Source: Tardiphaga sp.
GTDB lineage: Bacteria; Pseudomonadota; Alphaproteobacteria; Rhizobiales; Xanthobacteraceae
Assembly: GCA_030147505.1 (NCBI GenBank)
Contig: JASBVG010000003.1
Coordinates: forward strand, 105,578 to 169,577
Direction: 5' to 3'
DNA length: 64,000 nt
Numbering within the stretch: the first letter of the stretch is position 1; each line of letters begins with the position of its first letter. The position numbers were made by a program, and so were the translations under genes. The notes under the pieces were generated by a model, which saw only the letters and a list, made by a program, of their open reading frames with translations, searched no databases and was not told where the DNA came from. Shown here in pieces: positions 1 through 8,362 of this stretch.

Positions 1-71
1 TGGCACCGACCGCCTGGCTGGTCTTCGTGATCTCCGCTGCAGCGGCATCGTATCTGGAGAGCATACCATGA
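1..71 (+). CDS. 3' end of an unidentified membrane protein (partial)
   Basis: An open frame runs in from the left edge and stops at the TGA at 69-71, which overlaps the gspK ATG as ATGA. Only 22 residues are visible: a hydrophobic stretch followed by a short polar tail (ending YLESIP). That looks like a C-terminal membrane helix. Translational coupling to gspK suggests it belongs to the secretion operon. A prepilin peptidase or another membrane component would fit better than the C-terminus of a secretin, but the fragment is too short to assign. Confidence 0.5.
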   Translation, partial: APTAWLVFVISAAAASYLESIP

Positions 72-976
72 CCGACGGATGGAGCCACCCGCGGCGGGGA
101 GCCGCGCTGCTCGCCGTACTCCTGTTTACCGCACTTGCATCCAGTCTTGTCGTGACGATGGTCCGCGCCTCGACGACCGGCGCATCGGCTGCCGCCCTAT
201 TCCGCGACGAGATGCAGGCCAGCGAAATCGGCCGCACCGCGGCGCTGCTCGTGGCCCATCAGATGCGCTCGGAGGTCCGCGATGCGCGGCGGGGAGGATC
301 GTTCTCGGCCCGACTCGGGTCGTCAGAGATCGCGATCGACTACATCTCCGAGATGAGCAGGGTTGACGTTAACCAGGCTCCCTTGGGATTGCTCTCGGCC
401 CTGTTGACAGCGGCGGGCGCGGAGCGGGACATCGTCGCCGCCATCGTGGGCCGAGTCGAGCGGCTTCGCGCAACGGCATTGGGGCAGACGGTGCCTGTTC
501 CTTCCTCCGGACAAGACGTCTCCACGTCGGGGGGCAATGCCGTTCCCGCCCTGGTACGCACCGAACAGATCATCGATGCCTGGGACATGCCGGAAGCACT
601 GTATCACCGGATACAGAACAGCCTGACTGCATCGAGCAGATCGTCAAAGGTCGATCCCGTTCTGGCCGATCTGCTCGTCGTCACCGCTCTAATGGACGGA
701 GACGAAGATCGTGCGCGGCAGTTCATCGACGAGCGCGATCGCGGCTTTGCCAGCGCCAGCGCCGCGCTGGCGCAGTTTCCTTCGCGCATGCGCGCGTTCG
801 CCGGCTTTGGCGCGACGCAATCCGTCAGGGCTGTCGCCCGGATCTCCGTGGGTCGCCGGCTCATGCACAGATACGAGTTTGTGATGACCGCGCCCGACGG
901 CGCAGAAGCTGATCCCGAGATCCTGTCGTGGCGACAACTCTATTCAAGCCGGGACGGCCAGGTGTATCATGCCTGA
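68..976 (+). CDS. gspK: Type II secretion system minor pseudopilin GspK
   Basis: This is the tip pseudopilin of the T2SS, which caps the GspH-I-J-K complex on the periplasmic pseudopilus. The 302-residue protein begins with a short basic leader (HPRRG) followed directly by a hydrophobic helix (AALLAVLLFTALASSLVV), the class III signal recognised by prepilin peptidase. The position +5 glutamate found in other pseudopilins is absent, as is typical of GspK. The large remainder fits the GspK alpha-domain plus pilin-fold body, with NQAPLGLLSALLTAAG resembling the helix-hairpin-helix-like part. The start overlaps the upstream stop as ATGA and the 3' end overlaps gspL by 8 nt. The call rests on the leader, length and operon position. 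Confidence 0.85.
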   Translation: MTDGWSHPRRGAALLAVLLFTALASSLVVTMVRASTTGASAAALFRDEMQASEIGRTAALLVAHQMRSEVRDARRGGSFSARLGSSEIAIDYISEMSRVDVNQAPLGLLSALLTAAGAERDIVAAIVGRVERLRATALGQTVPVPSSGQDVSTSGGNAVPALVRTEQIIDAWDMPEALYHRIQNSLTASSRSSKVDPVLADLLVVTALMDGDEDRARQFIDERDRGFASASAALAQFPSRMRAFAGFGATQSVRAVARISVGRRLMHRYEFVMTAPDGAEADPEILSWRQLYSSRDGQVYHA

Positions 977-2009
977 CCGGGTCACAGCAGCCTTCCAATG
1001 GTTCATCGACGGCCTGACCGATGCTGGGCTGAGCATTGTCGGTTACGTCCGGAGTCGCCAGGTCTTCCGCGTCGTCGCCGCAAATGGCAATGCGATCATG
1101 ACCGCGGATGGCCAGCGATGCGGAACTCTCGTCGACTCGGACGCGATCCTCCGCCTGGAACCGCCTGGCCTTGCCGAGCACCTGAAGAGCGCCGTTGTCA
1201 TGATCGATCTGCCGGCGCGATGGGTGTGGCGGCGCGATCTGCAGCAAATCGGGAAGGACAACGTCTCTTATCTGGACGCTTTCGTGGCGCATCACATCGA
1301 ACGGATCAGCCCCTGGCGTGCCGACCACGTTTACTATCAGATAATGACGCAACCGGCTTCGGAAGACGCGGCGCGGCTGAATGTCGAGGTCGGCATTGTC
1401 GCCAAGTCCCTTGTCGAACCATTGGTAACAGCGCTGAAGCCACTCGCGGCGGAGCTGTACCTGACCTCGTCCGATATGACGGGTGTGCAGCCCGTCACGA
1501 TTTCAGTCGGCAGCAGCAGCACCTCGAAACGCCTGTGGATGCGGCGTCTGACCATCGCGGCCGTCGCTGTTCCCGGCGTTGCGATCGGCGTGTGGATTGC
1601 CGGCGTGCAATGGGTGCAGTCCGACGCCGACGAAGCATTGCGCGATCTCGACCGCCAGATCGCCGCCAAGCGCTCGACCGTCAACAATACCCGCACCAGT
1701 GCAGCACCGGCCGCCGCGGATACCTTGCGTACGCGGCGCGCCACCCAACCATACGTCGTCAACATGCTGGAAGCACTATCGCTTGCACTGCCCGATCACG
1801 CTCATCTGCTCGATCTGCGGTTCGAGAAGGACGCTATCCGGATGTCCGGCATCTCCAGTCAGGCCTCTGACCTCGTCTCCACTCTCGAGCGATCCGGCCA
1901 TTTCCTGGATGTGAGATATACGGCCGCGACCACACGGATGGATGACAGCCGCGCCGACCGCTTTTACCTGGAAATGCGTAGCGTTTCCCCGTCCCGGAGC
2001 CAGCAATGA
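969..2009 (+). CDS. gspL: Type II secretion system inner-membrane platform protein GspL (PilN-like C-terminus)
   Basis: GspL links the cytoplasmic ATPase GspE to the inner-membrane platform and partners GspM. The 346-residue protein has a cytoplasmic N-terminal half (to about residue 185), one membrane helix (about 195-215, TIAAVAVPGVAIGVWIAG), a coiled-coil-like linker and a periplasmic ferredoxin-like domain with the PilN/fimbrial-assembly pattern (LPDHAHLLDLRFEKDAIRM followed by SLERSG-like text). Its start lies inside the end of gspK and its stop overlaps the gspM start as ATGA. The N-terminal region is divergent, so the assignment depends on topology and order K-L-M. Confidence 0.8.
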   Translation: MPDRVTAAFQWFIDGLTDAGLSIVGYVRSRQVFRVVAANGNAIMTADGQRCGTLVDSDAILRLEPPGLAEHLKSAVVMIDLPARWVWRRDLQQIGKDNVSYLDAFVAHHIERISPWRADHVYYQIMTQPASEDAARLNVEVGIVAKSLVEPLVTALKPLAAELYLTSSDMTGVQPVTISVGSSSTSKRLWMRRLTIAAVAVPGVAIGVWIAGVQWVQSDADEALRDLDRQIAAKRSTVNNTRTSAAPAAADTLRTRRATQPYVVNMLEALSLALPDHAHLLDLRFEKDAIRMSGISSQASDLVSTLERSGHFLDVRYTAATTRMDDSRADRFYLEMRSVSPSRSQQ

Positions 2010-2569
2010 AGCTCCCCGCCTCGGCCATTCCGAACATCGATCGACGTATCGCCGCGACGTTGCTCTATCTTTGTCTTCTCGGTTCGGCGCTGGTTTTCGC
2101 TATTCTGGGGCAGTTCGATCTGGCCGCAATGCGCGCTGAAGGCGAGGCGAAGACAGCGCTGCTCACTCGCCTGTCACGTGCGAACCTCGCCTCAGCTGCG
2201 TCAGACACGCGCCAGCCAATGTCGAATCCATTCGTCACTGCCGAAACCGCCACCACCGCTGCGGCCGAGATCGACCGACTGATCAGAGCGATCGCAGCGA
2301 AAGCCGGGGGCACCGTTCTTTCCACGCAAGCCACCAGCGAAACCAGCAACGCGCCCGTGCGCCGCATCGATGTTCAGGCCGTCATCGAAGGCAATCTCGA
2401 AATCATTCAGCGTGTGCTGTTCAATCTCGAGGCCGGCTCACCCATGATCTTCATCGACGATCTGACACTCATCAAGGCAGAGCGTCGCTCCGGCAGGACC
2501 GATGTGGCTCAGTCGCCGCATCTGCAGGCCAACGTAGCGATGAATGCCTTCTGGCGGAGCAAGCAATGA
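2006..2569 (+). CDS. gspM: Type II secretion system protein GspM (PilO-like)
   Basis: GspM is the bitopic partner of GspL in the inner-membrane platform. The 187-residue protein has a short cytoplasmic N-terminus, one membrane helix (about 17-37, TLLYLCLLGSALVFAILGQF), a helical stretch, and a periplasmic domain of the PilO/GspM_b type (VRRIDVQAVIEGNLEIIQRV then SPMIFIDDLTL). That two-strand pattern is typical of the ferredoxin-like fold. It overlaps gspL and the next gene by 4 nt each (ATGA), indicating translational coupling. Confidence 0.8.
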   Translation: MKLPASAIPNIDRRIAATLLYLCLLGSALVFAILGQFDLAAMRAEGEAKTALLTRLSRANLASAASDTRQPMSNPFVTAETATTAAAEIDRLIRAIAAKAGGTVLSTQATSETSNAPVRRIDVQAVIEGNLEIIQRVLFNLEAGSPMIFIDDLTLIKAERRSGRTDVAQSPHLQANVAMNAFWRSKQ

Positions 2570-3054
2570 TAGGCACTAGATGTAACCGCAGCCCTCCGCG
2601 CGACCGGCGCGCGAAGATGTCCCGGCCGGTCGCATGGGCCGTGGCCATATCACTTCTTCCATCGTCTTTCACTTATGCCGACGAGCTACCTGCCCTCGAA
2701 TCTCTTAACGCAACACGCCAGCGGCCGCTGTTCTCGCCGTTGCGCCGTCCACCGGCCGTCGAAAAACCTCGCTCGGCTCCCGTGATCGCACAACGGTCTC
2801 CGCCGAATGTGGTCCTGAGCGGCGTCATTGTCGGAACCGGTTTGCAGACAGCGCTGCTGAAGCGCGGCAAGGAGCTGAAGCCATTCCCGGCGAAACTGGG
2901 AGACGACATCGACGGATGGTCGGTCACGATGATCGCCCCGCGGCAGGTTATGCTGCAGAACGACGAGCAATCGATTACGCTTGAGTTTCCGAAGCGCGGA
3001 ACCGCTGGACCGATCGCGACCGCCTCCGCCCAACCGGCCAGCCCGGCACGTTGA
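2566..3054 (+). CDS. Small GspC/GspN-like HR-domain protein of the T2SS operon
   Basis: The 162-residue product has an N-terminal hydrophobic segment that may be a signal peptide or anchor (PVAWAVAISLLPSSFTYADE). It is followed by the RPLFSPLRRPP motif typical of GspC homology regions and of alphaproteobacterial GspN-type proteins, and then by a small beta domain (NVVLSGVIVGTGLQTALL to SITLEFPKRG). No PDZ domain or long linker follows, so it is much shorter than classical GspC. It probably supplies the GspC-like contact to the secretin. The ATG at 2566 overlaps gspM as ATGA; a second ATG at 2617 would give a more standard signal peptide. I cannot choose firmly between the names GspC and GspN. 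Confidence 0.6.
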   Translation: MIGTRCNRSPPRDRRAKMSRPVAWAVAISLLPSSFTYADELPALESLNATRQRPLFSPLRRPPAVEKPRSAPVIAQRSPPNVVLSGVIVGTGLQTALLKRGKELKPFPAKLGDDIDGWSVTMIAPRQVMLQNDEQSITLEFPKRGTAGPIATASAQPASPAR

Positions 3055-3065
3055 TCCGAGGCCCC

Positions 3066-4739
3066 ATGGATATCGCACGCTTCTCAGAGGAACTCATCAA
3101 CAGCGGCGTGTTGGCCCCTGCCAATGCGGCAGCGATGGCCGACGGCGTCGACGGAGCGGATACGTATAGAAAGCTGCTTGAGATCTGTGGCCTCCGTTCA
3201 TCCGCCTTCGCCGATCGCGTGGCCGAGGCCCATGGCGTGCTGCGCGTGGATCTCGACGGCTTGCGCAAGGGATCCTCGCTTGCGGAGAAATTCTCGCTGC
3301 AATTCATGCATGCGAATGCGCTTTATCCGTACCGCGCGGCCGACGGCGCACTATGTGTTGCCGTTGCAGATCCGGCACTGACAGAGGCCATCGAAGCCAT
3401 CAAGCTGACGCTCGGTCCCGCGGCGGAAACGCGGATCGCCAGTTTCGAGGACATCGAAATTGTCCTTGCCCAGGGCCGCTCCGCGGAGGCGCCGGCCACC
3501 GATGACGCGCTTGACGATGACAGCAAGGCAGACGACGTCGACAGCCTGCGCGACCTCGCAAGCGGAGCGCCCGTGGTTCGCGCACTGGACGACATCTTCG
3601 ATCGCGCCGTCGCAGCCCGCGCCACAGATATCCATATCGAACCGATGCAGCGCGATTTCCGCGTACGGCTTCGCATTGACGGCGTCATGCGATCGCTGCC
3701 GCAAATACGCGGCATTCCACATCGTGCCCTGATCTCGCGCGTCAAGATATTGTCGGGCATCAATATAGCCGAACGCCGAGTCCCGCAGGACGGCAGAGCT
3801 AGGATCGCAAGCCGGGGACGGGAATTCGACGTTCGCGTCGCCACCATGCCGACCAGCGCCGGTGAGGCCGCCATCCTGCGGCTTCTGGAGCGCGGCAACA
3901 AATTGGTCGAGTTCGGCCAGTTCGGATTCAGCGCGCGAGACGACGCCGTGCTGCGGCGACAGCTCGCAATGCCGCACGGTCTGTTCATTGTCACGGGCCC
4001 GACCGGCAGCGGCAAGACGACGACGCTGGCGGCAGCCATCGCATTGCTCAACGATTCAACCCGCAAGATCCTGACCATCGAAGATCCGGTCGAGTATGAG
4101 ATCCTGGGCGTCGCCCAATCGCAGGTCCGCCAGGCCGTCGGCCTCACCTTTGCCTCGGCCCTCAAAGCGTTCCTGCGTCAGGACCCCGATGTCATCATGG
4201 TCGGCGAGATACGCGACGCCGAAACGGCCAAGATCGCCATCCAGGCGGCACTGACAGGCCATCTCGTGATGACCACGCTGCACACCAACACCGCAGCGTC
4301 GGCGGTGACCCGACTCATCGACATCGGCGTCGAGCCTTATCTGATCGCTTCAACGCTCACCACCGTCGTGGGACAGCGGCTCGTGCGCATGTTGTGTCCC
4401 GATTGCCGCAAGCCAATTCAGGTCTCCGAGGAGCATCGGCGCTGCGATCCTCGCTTGTCCGCACTGAATGTCGCGGTCGGGACAATCATGCATGAACCGG
4501 GAGGCTGCGAGCGATGCAGCCAGCTTGGTTATCGCGGGCGACGCGCCATCTTCGAGGTGCTTGAAGTCCGCGACCAGGTTCGCCGCATGATTCTGAACTC
4601 AGCAGATGACAACGCAATTGAACAGGCCGCGCGGAACGAAGGCATGACTACAATGGTCGAGGATGGTCTCGCGCGTTGCGTCGCCGGCGCAACATCTCTC
4701 GATGAAGTATTCCGCGTCGCAGCGCTTCACGCTTCCTGA
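3066..4739 (+). CDS. gspE: Type II secretion system ATPase GspE
   Basis: GspE is the cytoplasmic hexameric ATPase that powers pseudopilus assembly. Numbered from 3066 (557 aa), there is an N-terminal GspE/MshEN-type domain, Walker A GPTGSGKT at about 310, Walker B/Asp region DPDVIMVGEIRDAETA at about 374, a His-box region GHLVMTTLHTN, and a zinc-binding pair of CxxC motifs (CPDC about 443 and CERC about 480). The gene overlaps or abuts the HR-domain gene. A TTG at 3051 overlaps the previous stop, but the ATG at 3066 has GAGG five bases upstream and gives a cleaner N-terminus (MDIARFSEEL), so it is preferred. Confidence 0.95.
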   Translation: MDIARFSEELINSGVLAPANAAAMADGVDGADTYRKLLEICGLRSSAFADRVAEAHGVLRVDLDGLRKGSSLAEKFSLQFMHANALYPYRAADGALCVAVADPALTEAIEAIKLTLGPAAETRIASFEDIEIVLAQGRSAEAPATDDALDDDSKADDVDSLRDLASGAPVVRALDDIFDRAVAARATDIHIEPMQRDFRVRLRIDGVMRSLPQIRGIPHRALISRVKILSGINIAERRVPQDGRARIASRGREFDVRVATMPTSAGEAAILRLLERGNKLVEFGQFGFSARDDAVLRRQLAMPHGLFIVTGPTGSGKTTTLAAAIALLNDSTRKILTIEDPVEYEILGVAQSQVRQAVGLTFASALKAFLRQDPDVIMVGEIRDAETAKIAIQAALTGHLVMTTLHTNTAASAVTRLIDIGVEPYLIASTLTTVVGQRLVRMLCPDCRKPIQVSEEHRRCDPRLSALNVAVGTIMHEPGGCERCSQLGYRGRRAIFEVLEVRDQVRRMILNSADDNAIEQAARNEGMTTMVEDGLARCVAGATSLDEVFRVAALHAS

Positions 4740-4847
4740 CGGGAGGAATCCGATTTCGGGTGCATTGCGTGCTTCGTCAAAGACCGCTTCGTTTGTCTAA
4801 GCTGTTAAGAATGGGTGTGCAGATCGCATCGCCGCACTGGATGTGTC

Positions 4848-6044
4848 ATGAACCGGTTCAAATACAGTGCCCGATCGTTCGATGGCGCACTGGTGGTCGG
4901 GGAGGCCGACGCCAGCAGCAGTGCCAGCCTTGCGGCCGATATCGCACATCGCGGGTTGATGCTCACGTCTTTCGAAAAGCTGTCACGCGCGCGATCAACG
5001 CGGTTTCTCGCATGGCCGATCGATCCCCGATCGATCACCGCGTTTCTCGCCGAACTCGCGCTCGTCTTGCGCAGCGGTCTTCCGCTTGACGAGGCGCTCG
5101 ACGTCTCCGGGCGCGATCTGACGGCTCGCCTCGCCGCAATCGTCGCCGAACTCAGGCATGACATTGTCAGCGGTGCGACATTCGTCGAGGCGCTTGGGCG
5201 CCACAAGGATTTGTTTTCCGAGGACATCATCGCGATGGCACGCGTGGCCGAAGTCACCGGAGACCTGGACGGCGTTCTCGCCGCCATCGCCACCGAGCGG
5301 GAACGAGGACATCGGCTGAACGAAAAGGTCCAGGGCGCGCTGCGCTATCCCGCCTTCCTGATCTCCTCCGCGATCCTCGTCCTCTTGTTTTTTCTCGTGC
5401 AGGTGATCCCCCAGTTTTCAAACCTGTTCAGCGACTCCGGCAAGGACCCCGGTCCCCTCGTGACCCATCTGATGGGCTTGTCGCAATGGCTCATCGACAA
5501 TGGACAGATACTCGCCATCAGCGTGAGTATCGCGACACTGACGATCCTCCTCGCCTGGTGCACGCCATCGGCGCGCGCAGCCATGACGCTTGCCTTCCTT
5601 CGTCTGCCTGTGATCCGCGGCATTGCGACGCTGTGGCTCACAACGCGGTTTCTCTCCAACCTTGCCGTGCTGGTTGGCCAGAGCGTTCCCCTCACCGAAG
5701 CGCTCGCCGTGCTTGGCAACATGCTCGGCGTTAAGGGGAAAGCCGCCATCGCATCCGCGCGCGACGCTGTTCGCCGCGGCGGACGCTTGCACGAGGCGCT
5801 GGACGAGAGTGGCCTGTTTCCCCCGATCGCCGTGAGAATGATGCGAATCGGCGAAGAGACAGGCGAACTGGCGAAAGTCGCCGCCGAGGCGGGCTCTCTC
5901 TACGGCCGCAAGCTGGAGAAACGGCTTGAGCAGGTCGCCGGGCTGATCGGTCCGGTCGCGATCATTACCATTGCAGGCCTGATCGGAGGCCTCATGGTCA
6001 CGATCATGACTGCGCTCATCAGCATCAATGATGCAGTTCAATAA
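4848..6044 (+). CDS. gspF: Type II secretion system inner-membrane platform protein GspF
   Basis: GspF is the polytopic core of the inner-membrane platform contacting GspE and GspL. The 398-residue protein carries two T2SF domains (one starting near ITAFLAELALVLRSGLPLDE, the second near TTRFLSNLAVLVGQSVPLTE). Membrane helices are seen at about 165-187, 220-240 and at the C-terminus (IITIAGLIGGLMVTIMTALI). The start is set at the ATG 4848 because MNRFKYSARSFDG matches the usual GspF N-terminus; an in-frame GTG at 4815 would add an unrelated Arg-rich leader. A 108-nt gap separates it from gspE, the largest gap in the operon, in which I see no other gene. Confidence 0.93.
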   Translation: MNRFKYSARSFDGALVVGEADASSSASLAADIAHRGLMLTSFEKLSRARSTRFLAWPIDPRSITAFLAELALVLRSGLPLDEALDVSGRDLTARLAAIVAELRHDIVSGATFVEALGRHKDLFSEDIIAMARVAEVTGDLDGVLAAIATERERGHRLNEKVQGALRYPAFLISSAILVLLFFLVQVIPQFSNLFSDSGKDPGPLVTHLMGLSQWLIDNGQILAISVSIATLTILLAWCTPSARAAMTLAFLRLPVIRGIATLWLTTRFLSNLAVLVGQSVPLTEALAVLGNMLGVKGKAAIASARDAVRRGGRLHEALDESGLFPPIAVRMMRIGEETGELAKVAAEAGSLYGRKLEKRLEQVAGLIGPVAIITIAGLIGGLMVTIMTALISINDAVQ

Positions 6045-6060
6045 AACGCCGAGGTGGACA

Positions 6061-6537
6061 ATGCCGAAATACTCGCTGTCGATTACATGGCTGCGCAAAC
6101 GTCGTTATGATGAGATCTGTCATACCGGACGGCAAGCCGGCTTTACCCTGGTCGAAATGCTCGTTGTGCTTGCCATTATCGGGCTCATCGTCGGTATCGC
6201 CGCGCCGCGCGTGTTCAACCAGCTCGCCGGCGCCAAGGTTCGCACGGCCAAGGTGCAGATTGAAAGCCTGAAGAGCGCACTCGATCTGTTCTTTCTCGAT
6301 ACCGGCCGCTATCCAACGACGAATGAGGGTCTCGCCGTCCTGATCGTGCGGCCTTCCAACACGTCGAACTGGAACGGACCCTATGTCAAATCCAGCGCCG
6401 TTCCGCATGATCCCTGGAATCGCGACTATGTCTATCAGTCGCCGGGGCGCGACGGGCGGTCTTACGAGATCGTCTCGCTCGGCGCCGACGGGCGCGATGG
6501 AGGAAGTGACGGTGCGGCGGACATTACGAGCTGGTGA
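6061..6537 (+). CDS. gspG: Type II secretion system major pseudopilin GspG
   Basis: The major subunit of the periplasmic pseudopilus. Numbered from 6061 (158 aa) it has a basic leader ending in ..RQAG, then FTLVEMLVVLAIIGLIVGI with the +5 Glu, and the diagnostic GspG body (LDLFFLDTGRYPTTNEGL, WNGPYVKSSAVPHDPWNRDY, YEIVSLGADGRDGGSD, with calcium-loop aspartates). GAGGTGG at 6051-6057 lies just upstream of the ATG at 6061, favouring it over an in-frame ATG at 6028 that lies inside gspF. The product is processed and N-methylated by prepilin peptidase, which is not identified in this window. Confidence 0.95.
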   Translation: MPKYSLSITWLRKRRYDEICHTGRQAGFTLVEMLVVLAIIGLIVGIAAPRVFNQLAGAKVRTAKVQIESLKSALDLFFLDTGRYPTTNEGLAVLIVRPSNTSNWNGPYVKSSAVPHDPWNRDYVYQSPGRDGRSYEIVSLGADGRDGGSDGAADITSW

Positions 6538-6994
6538 TGACGGCATGCTGGCTGCTCCGGACGCCGGCTACATCATGATCGAGCTGATCGCAGCATTGGT
6601 GTTGATGGGGCTCCTGGCCCTCATAGCGTTCCCGGTCCTTTCGCAGAGCACGAGCGCGCCGCGCTATCGCGCCTTGCTGGTCGATACGGCGACGCTTCTT
6701 CGCCAGGCACGGAACACCGCGATCGCACGCGGCGAGCCCGCCTATGTCACATTCGATCACCGCCGGATCCTCTTCAAATCCGGCAGCCGCAGCGTCGCGG
6801 TTCCCCGTGATGTCGAGGTCGGATTGATGACAGGGAGCCGATGCGTCGCGAGTGCCGAGAGCACGCAAATCGTCTTTCGCGCCGACGGCACGAATTGCGG
6901 CGGCGTGTTCCGCTTTGTTCGCGGCGGCCACGCCGCGCGTATCCGTACCAACTGGCTCACGGGACATGTCGAGATTCTGCAGGACAGCAACTGA
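6512..6994 (+). CDS. gspH: Type II secretion system minor pseudopilin GspH
   Basis: A minor pseudopilin linking the GspG shaft to the I-J-K tip. After a short leader (..APDAG) comes YIMIELIAALVLMGLLALIA with Glu at +5, then a GspH/FimT-like body (TLLRQARNTAIARGEPAYVTFD; FRADGTNCGGVFRF; a late beta-strand pair). The frame is open much further upstream. The GTG at 6512 is preferred because GGAGGA lies seven bases before it; the ATGs at 6497 and 6545 are alternatives. It overlaps gspG by 26 nt and gspI by 29 nt. Confidence 0.85.
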   Translation: MRRTLRAGDDGMLAAPDAGYIMIELIAALVLMGLLALIAFPVLSQSTSAPRYRALLVDTATLLRQARNTAIARGEPAYVTFDHRRILFKSGSRSVAVPRDVEVGLMTGSRCVASAESTQIVFRADGTNCGGVFRFVRGGHAARIRTNWLTGHVEILQDSN

Positions 6995-7412
6995 TCGCCG
7001 CGCCGGCTTCCTCCTGCTCGAGGCGCTGGTCGCCCTCGCGATCGCCGCGCTCGTGCTCGCCGTATTGGCACAGATCATATCGTCGGCCCGCCATGCGAGC
7101 CGGCGCCCGATGGAGCAGATGTCCAGCCTTTCGGTCGCCCGCATCGTCGCCAATGCATTATCGAGCTCCAGCCTTTCGCTTGCGCGCGAGGGGCAGTTTG
7201 GCCGCTTCTCTTACGTCGCACGCACCGCACCGGTGGAGATCTCAACACGCGCGTCGCGTCTCGCGCCGGCACCGAGCGGCATCGAAAATAGCGACAAGCG
7301 CTCCGGAGCCGGGCCGCCCGGCAGGGTACCGCAACTGTTGACGGTTGTCGTAGCAGCTCCTTCCGGTCGGAGATTGGTCTTTGAAACCATCGCATCAGAC
7401 AGATCGGATTGA
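6966..7412 (+). CDS. gspI: Type II secretion system minor pseudopilin GspI
   Basis: A minor pseudopilin of the tip complex. The 148-residue product starts MSRFCRTATDRRAG and continues FLLLEALVALAIAALVLAVLA, a clear prepilin leader with Glu at +5. The remainder is the short GspI-type globular domain (SLSVARIVANALSSSSLSLA). The ATG at 6966 overlaps gspH by 29 nt; the longer open frame upstream is out-of-frame gspH sequence and lacks pilin features. The body is divergent, so GspI is called from size, leader and the order G-H-I-J. Confidence 0.85.
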   Translation: MSRFCRTATDRRAGFLLLEALVALAIAALVLAVLAQIISSARHASRRPMEQMSSLSVARIVANALSSSSLSLAREGQFGRFSYVARTAPVEISTRASRLAPAPSGIENSDKRSGAGPPGRVPQLLTVVVAAPSGRRLVFETIASDRSD

Positions 7413-8040
7413 GCCAAACGGCTTTGTCCTCGCAGAAATGCTGATTGTCGTAGCGCTTTGCGTCGCTCTGGTGAGCATTGCCTTGCCGTTTGCGGGGCAA
7501 TTGATCGCGAGGTGGCGACACGGGCAGAGTGCCATCGAACAGGCAGAAGCCTGGATCAGGCTGACGACGCGAATGTCCGCCGACTTAGCGCAGGCAGTTC
7601 CACTGCCCGTACCGGGGGGAAGGCAGGCACAGATCCTGTTTCGCGCCACCAGTGATCATGTCGTCTTCGTGCAGCCGGCCTATGCGAGCTATGCCATGGT
7701 CGGCTTGCAGATAACTGCCTATCAGCTTGAACATGGCGCGAATGGCGACACGGTGGTCAATTACTCAACGCCTTTCAGCAGCGCTCTGGCGGATACCGAT
7801 CCCCGCACAATCGGTACGGCCACTGCGATCTTCACAAGCCCGCTCCGCCTGAGCTTCACGCTGATCGATTCCGAAGGAGGTAGACAGAACGCCTGGCTGG
7901 ACAGAGATGACCTGCCCGTCCGTGTCGAGCTTGCTGCATCATCCCGCGAGCGAACGGCGCCTTTGCCGACGGCCATCGTGCTGCCGATCATCGCCCGGGC
8001 GCCGAAACGCACGACACCGCCAACCCAAGCCCGACGCTAG
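7381..8040 (+). CDS. gspJ: Type II secretion system minor pseudopilin GspJ
   Basis: The last gene of the T2SS operon and a tip-complex pseudopilin. The 219-residue product has a leader ending NG and the pilin helix FVLAEMLIVVALCVALVSIA with Glu at +5. The body fits GspJ (QAEAWIRLTTRMSADLAQAV; ILFRATSDHVVFVQ). The start codon appears to be TTG at 7381, overlapping gspI by 32 nt, because no ATG or GTG precedes the helix in frame. It faces the giant haemagglutinin gene across about 320 bases. Confidence 0.85.
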   Translation: MKPSHQTDRIEPNGFVLAEMLIVVALCVALVSIALPFAGQLIARWRHGQSAIEQAEAWIRLTTRMSADLAQAVPLPVPGGRQAQILFRATSDHVVFVQPAYASYAMVGLQITAYQLEHGANGDTVVNYSTPFSSALADTDPRTIGTATAIFTSPLRLSFTLIDSEGGRQNAWLDRDDLPVRVELAASSRERTAPLPTAIVLPIIARAPKRTTPPTQARR

Positions 8041-8362
8041 AGCATTTCTGGTTTTGATTGAAACGTGTCCCGGGCGCGGTGCAGCGCGCTTTATGCTGCA
8101 GATCCGGGACCATTCCAAACGTCGGAATTCGTAACGGTCCCGGCTCTGCGAAGCGCCACTTCACGCCGCATCGTATCCGGGGCACGATTCCATTAAATCC
8201 AAGTCGACGGTAGTCACCGTAGGTCATCCGCCGGTGCAGACGGGCCAGTGCCCAGCACCCCTCGCGCAAAGCGATATGGGTGGAACGGATATTGGCCCGA
8301 CAAACGCATCAATGTCCGCCCGCACTCAGCAGCCCCCGGCCTCATCGTCGTCCCGATGCCGC
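8041..8362. repeat. Intergenic region with two degenerate palindromic repeats between convergent gspJ and the giant exoprotein gene
   Basis: No gene is visible here. At 8067-8110 there is an imperfect palindrome with outer arms GTCCCGG/CCGGGAC and inner arms TGCAGC/GCTGCA. A second, more degenerate copy lies at about 8137-8184, again starting GTCCCGG and ending near CCGGGGC. From general knowledge, GTCCCGG-bounded palindromes are common intergenic repeats in Bradyrhizobium relatives. They may also help terminate the two convergent transcripts, but no clear T-tract is seen. Confidence 0.55.

Noticed and set aside
68..976. Missing +5 glutamate in GspK as a defect
   Set aside because: Absence of that Glu is a normal feature of GspK proteins, so it is not evidence of a broken gene.
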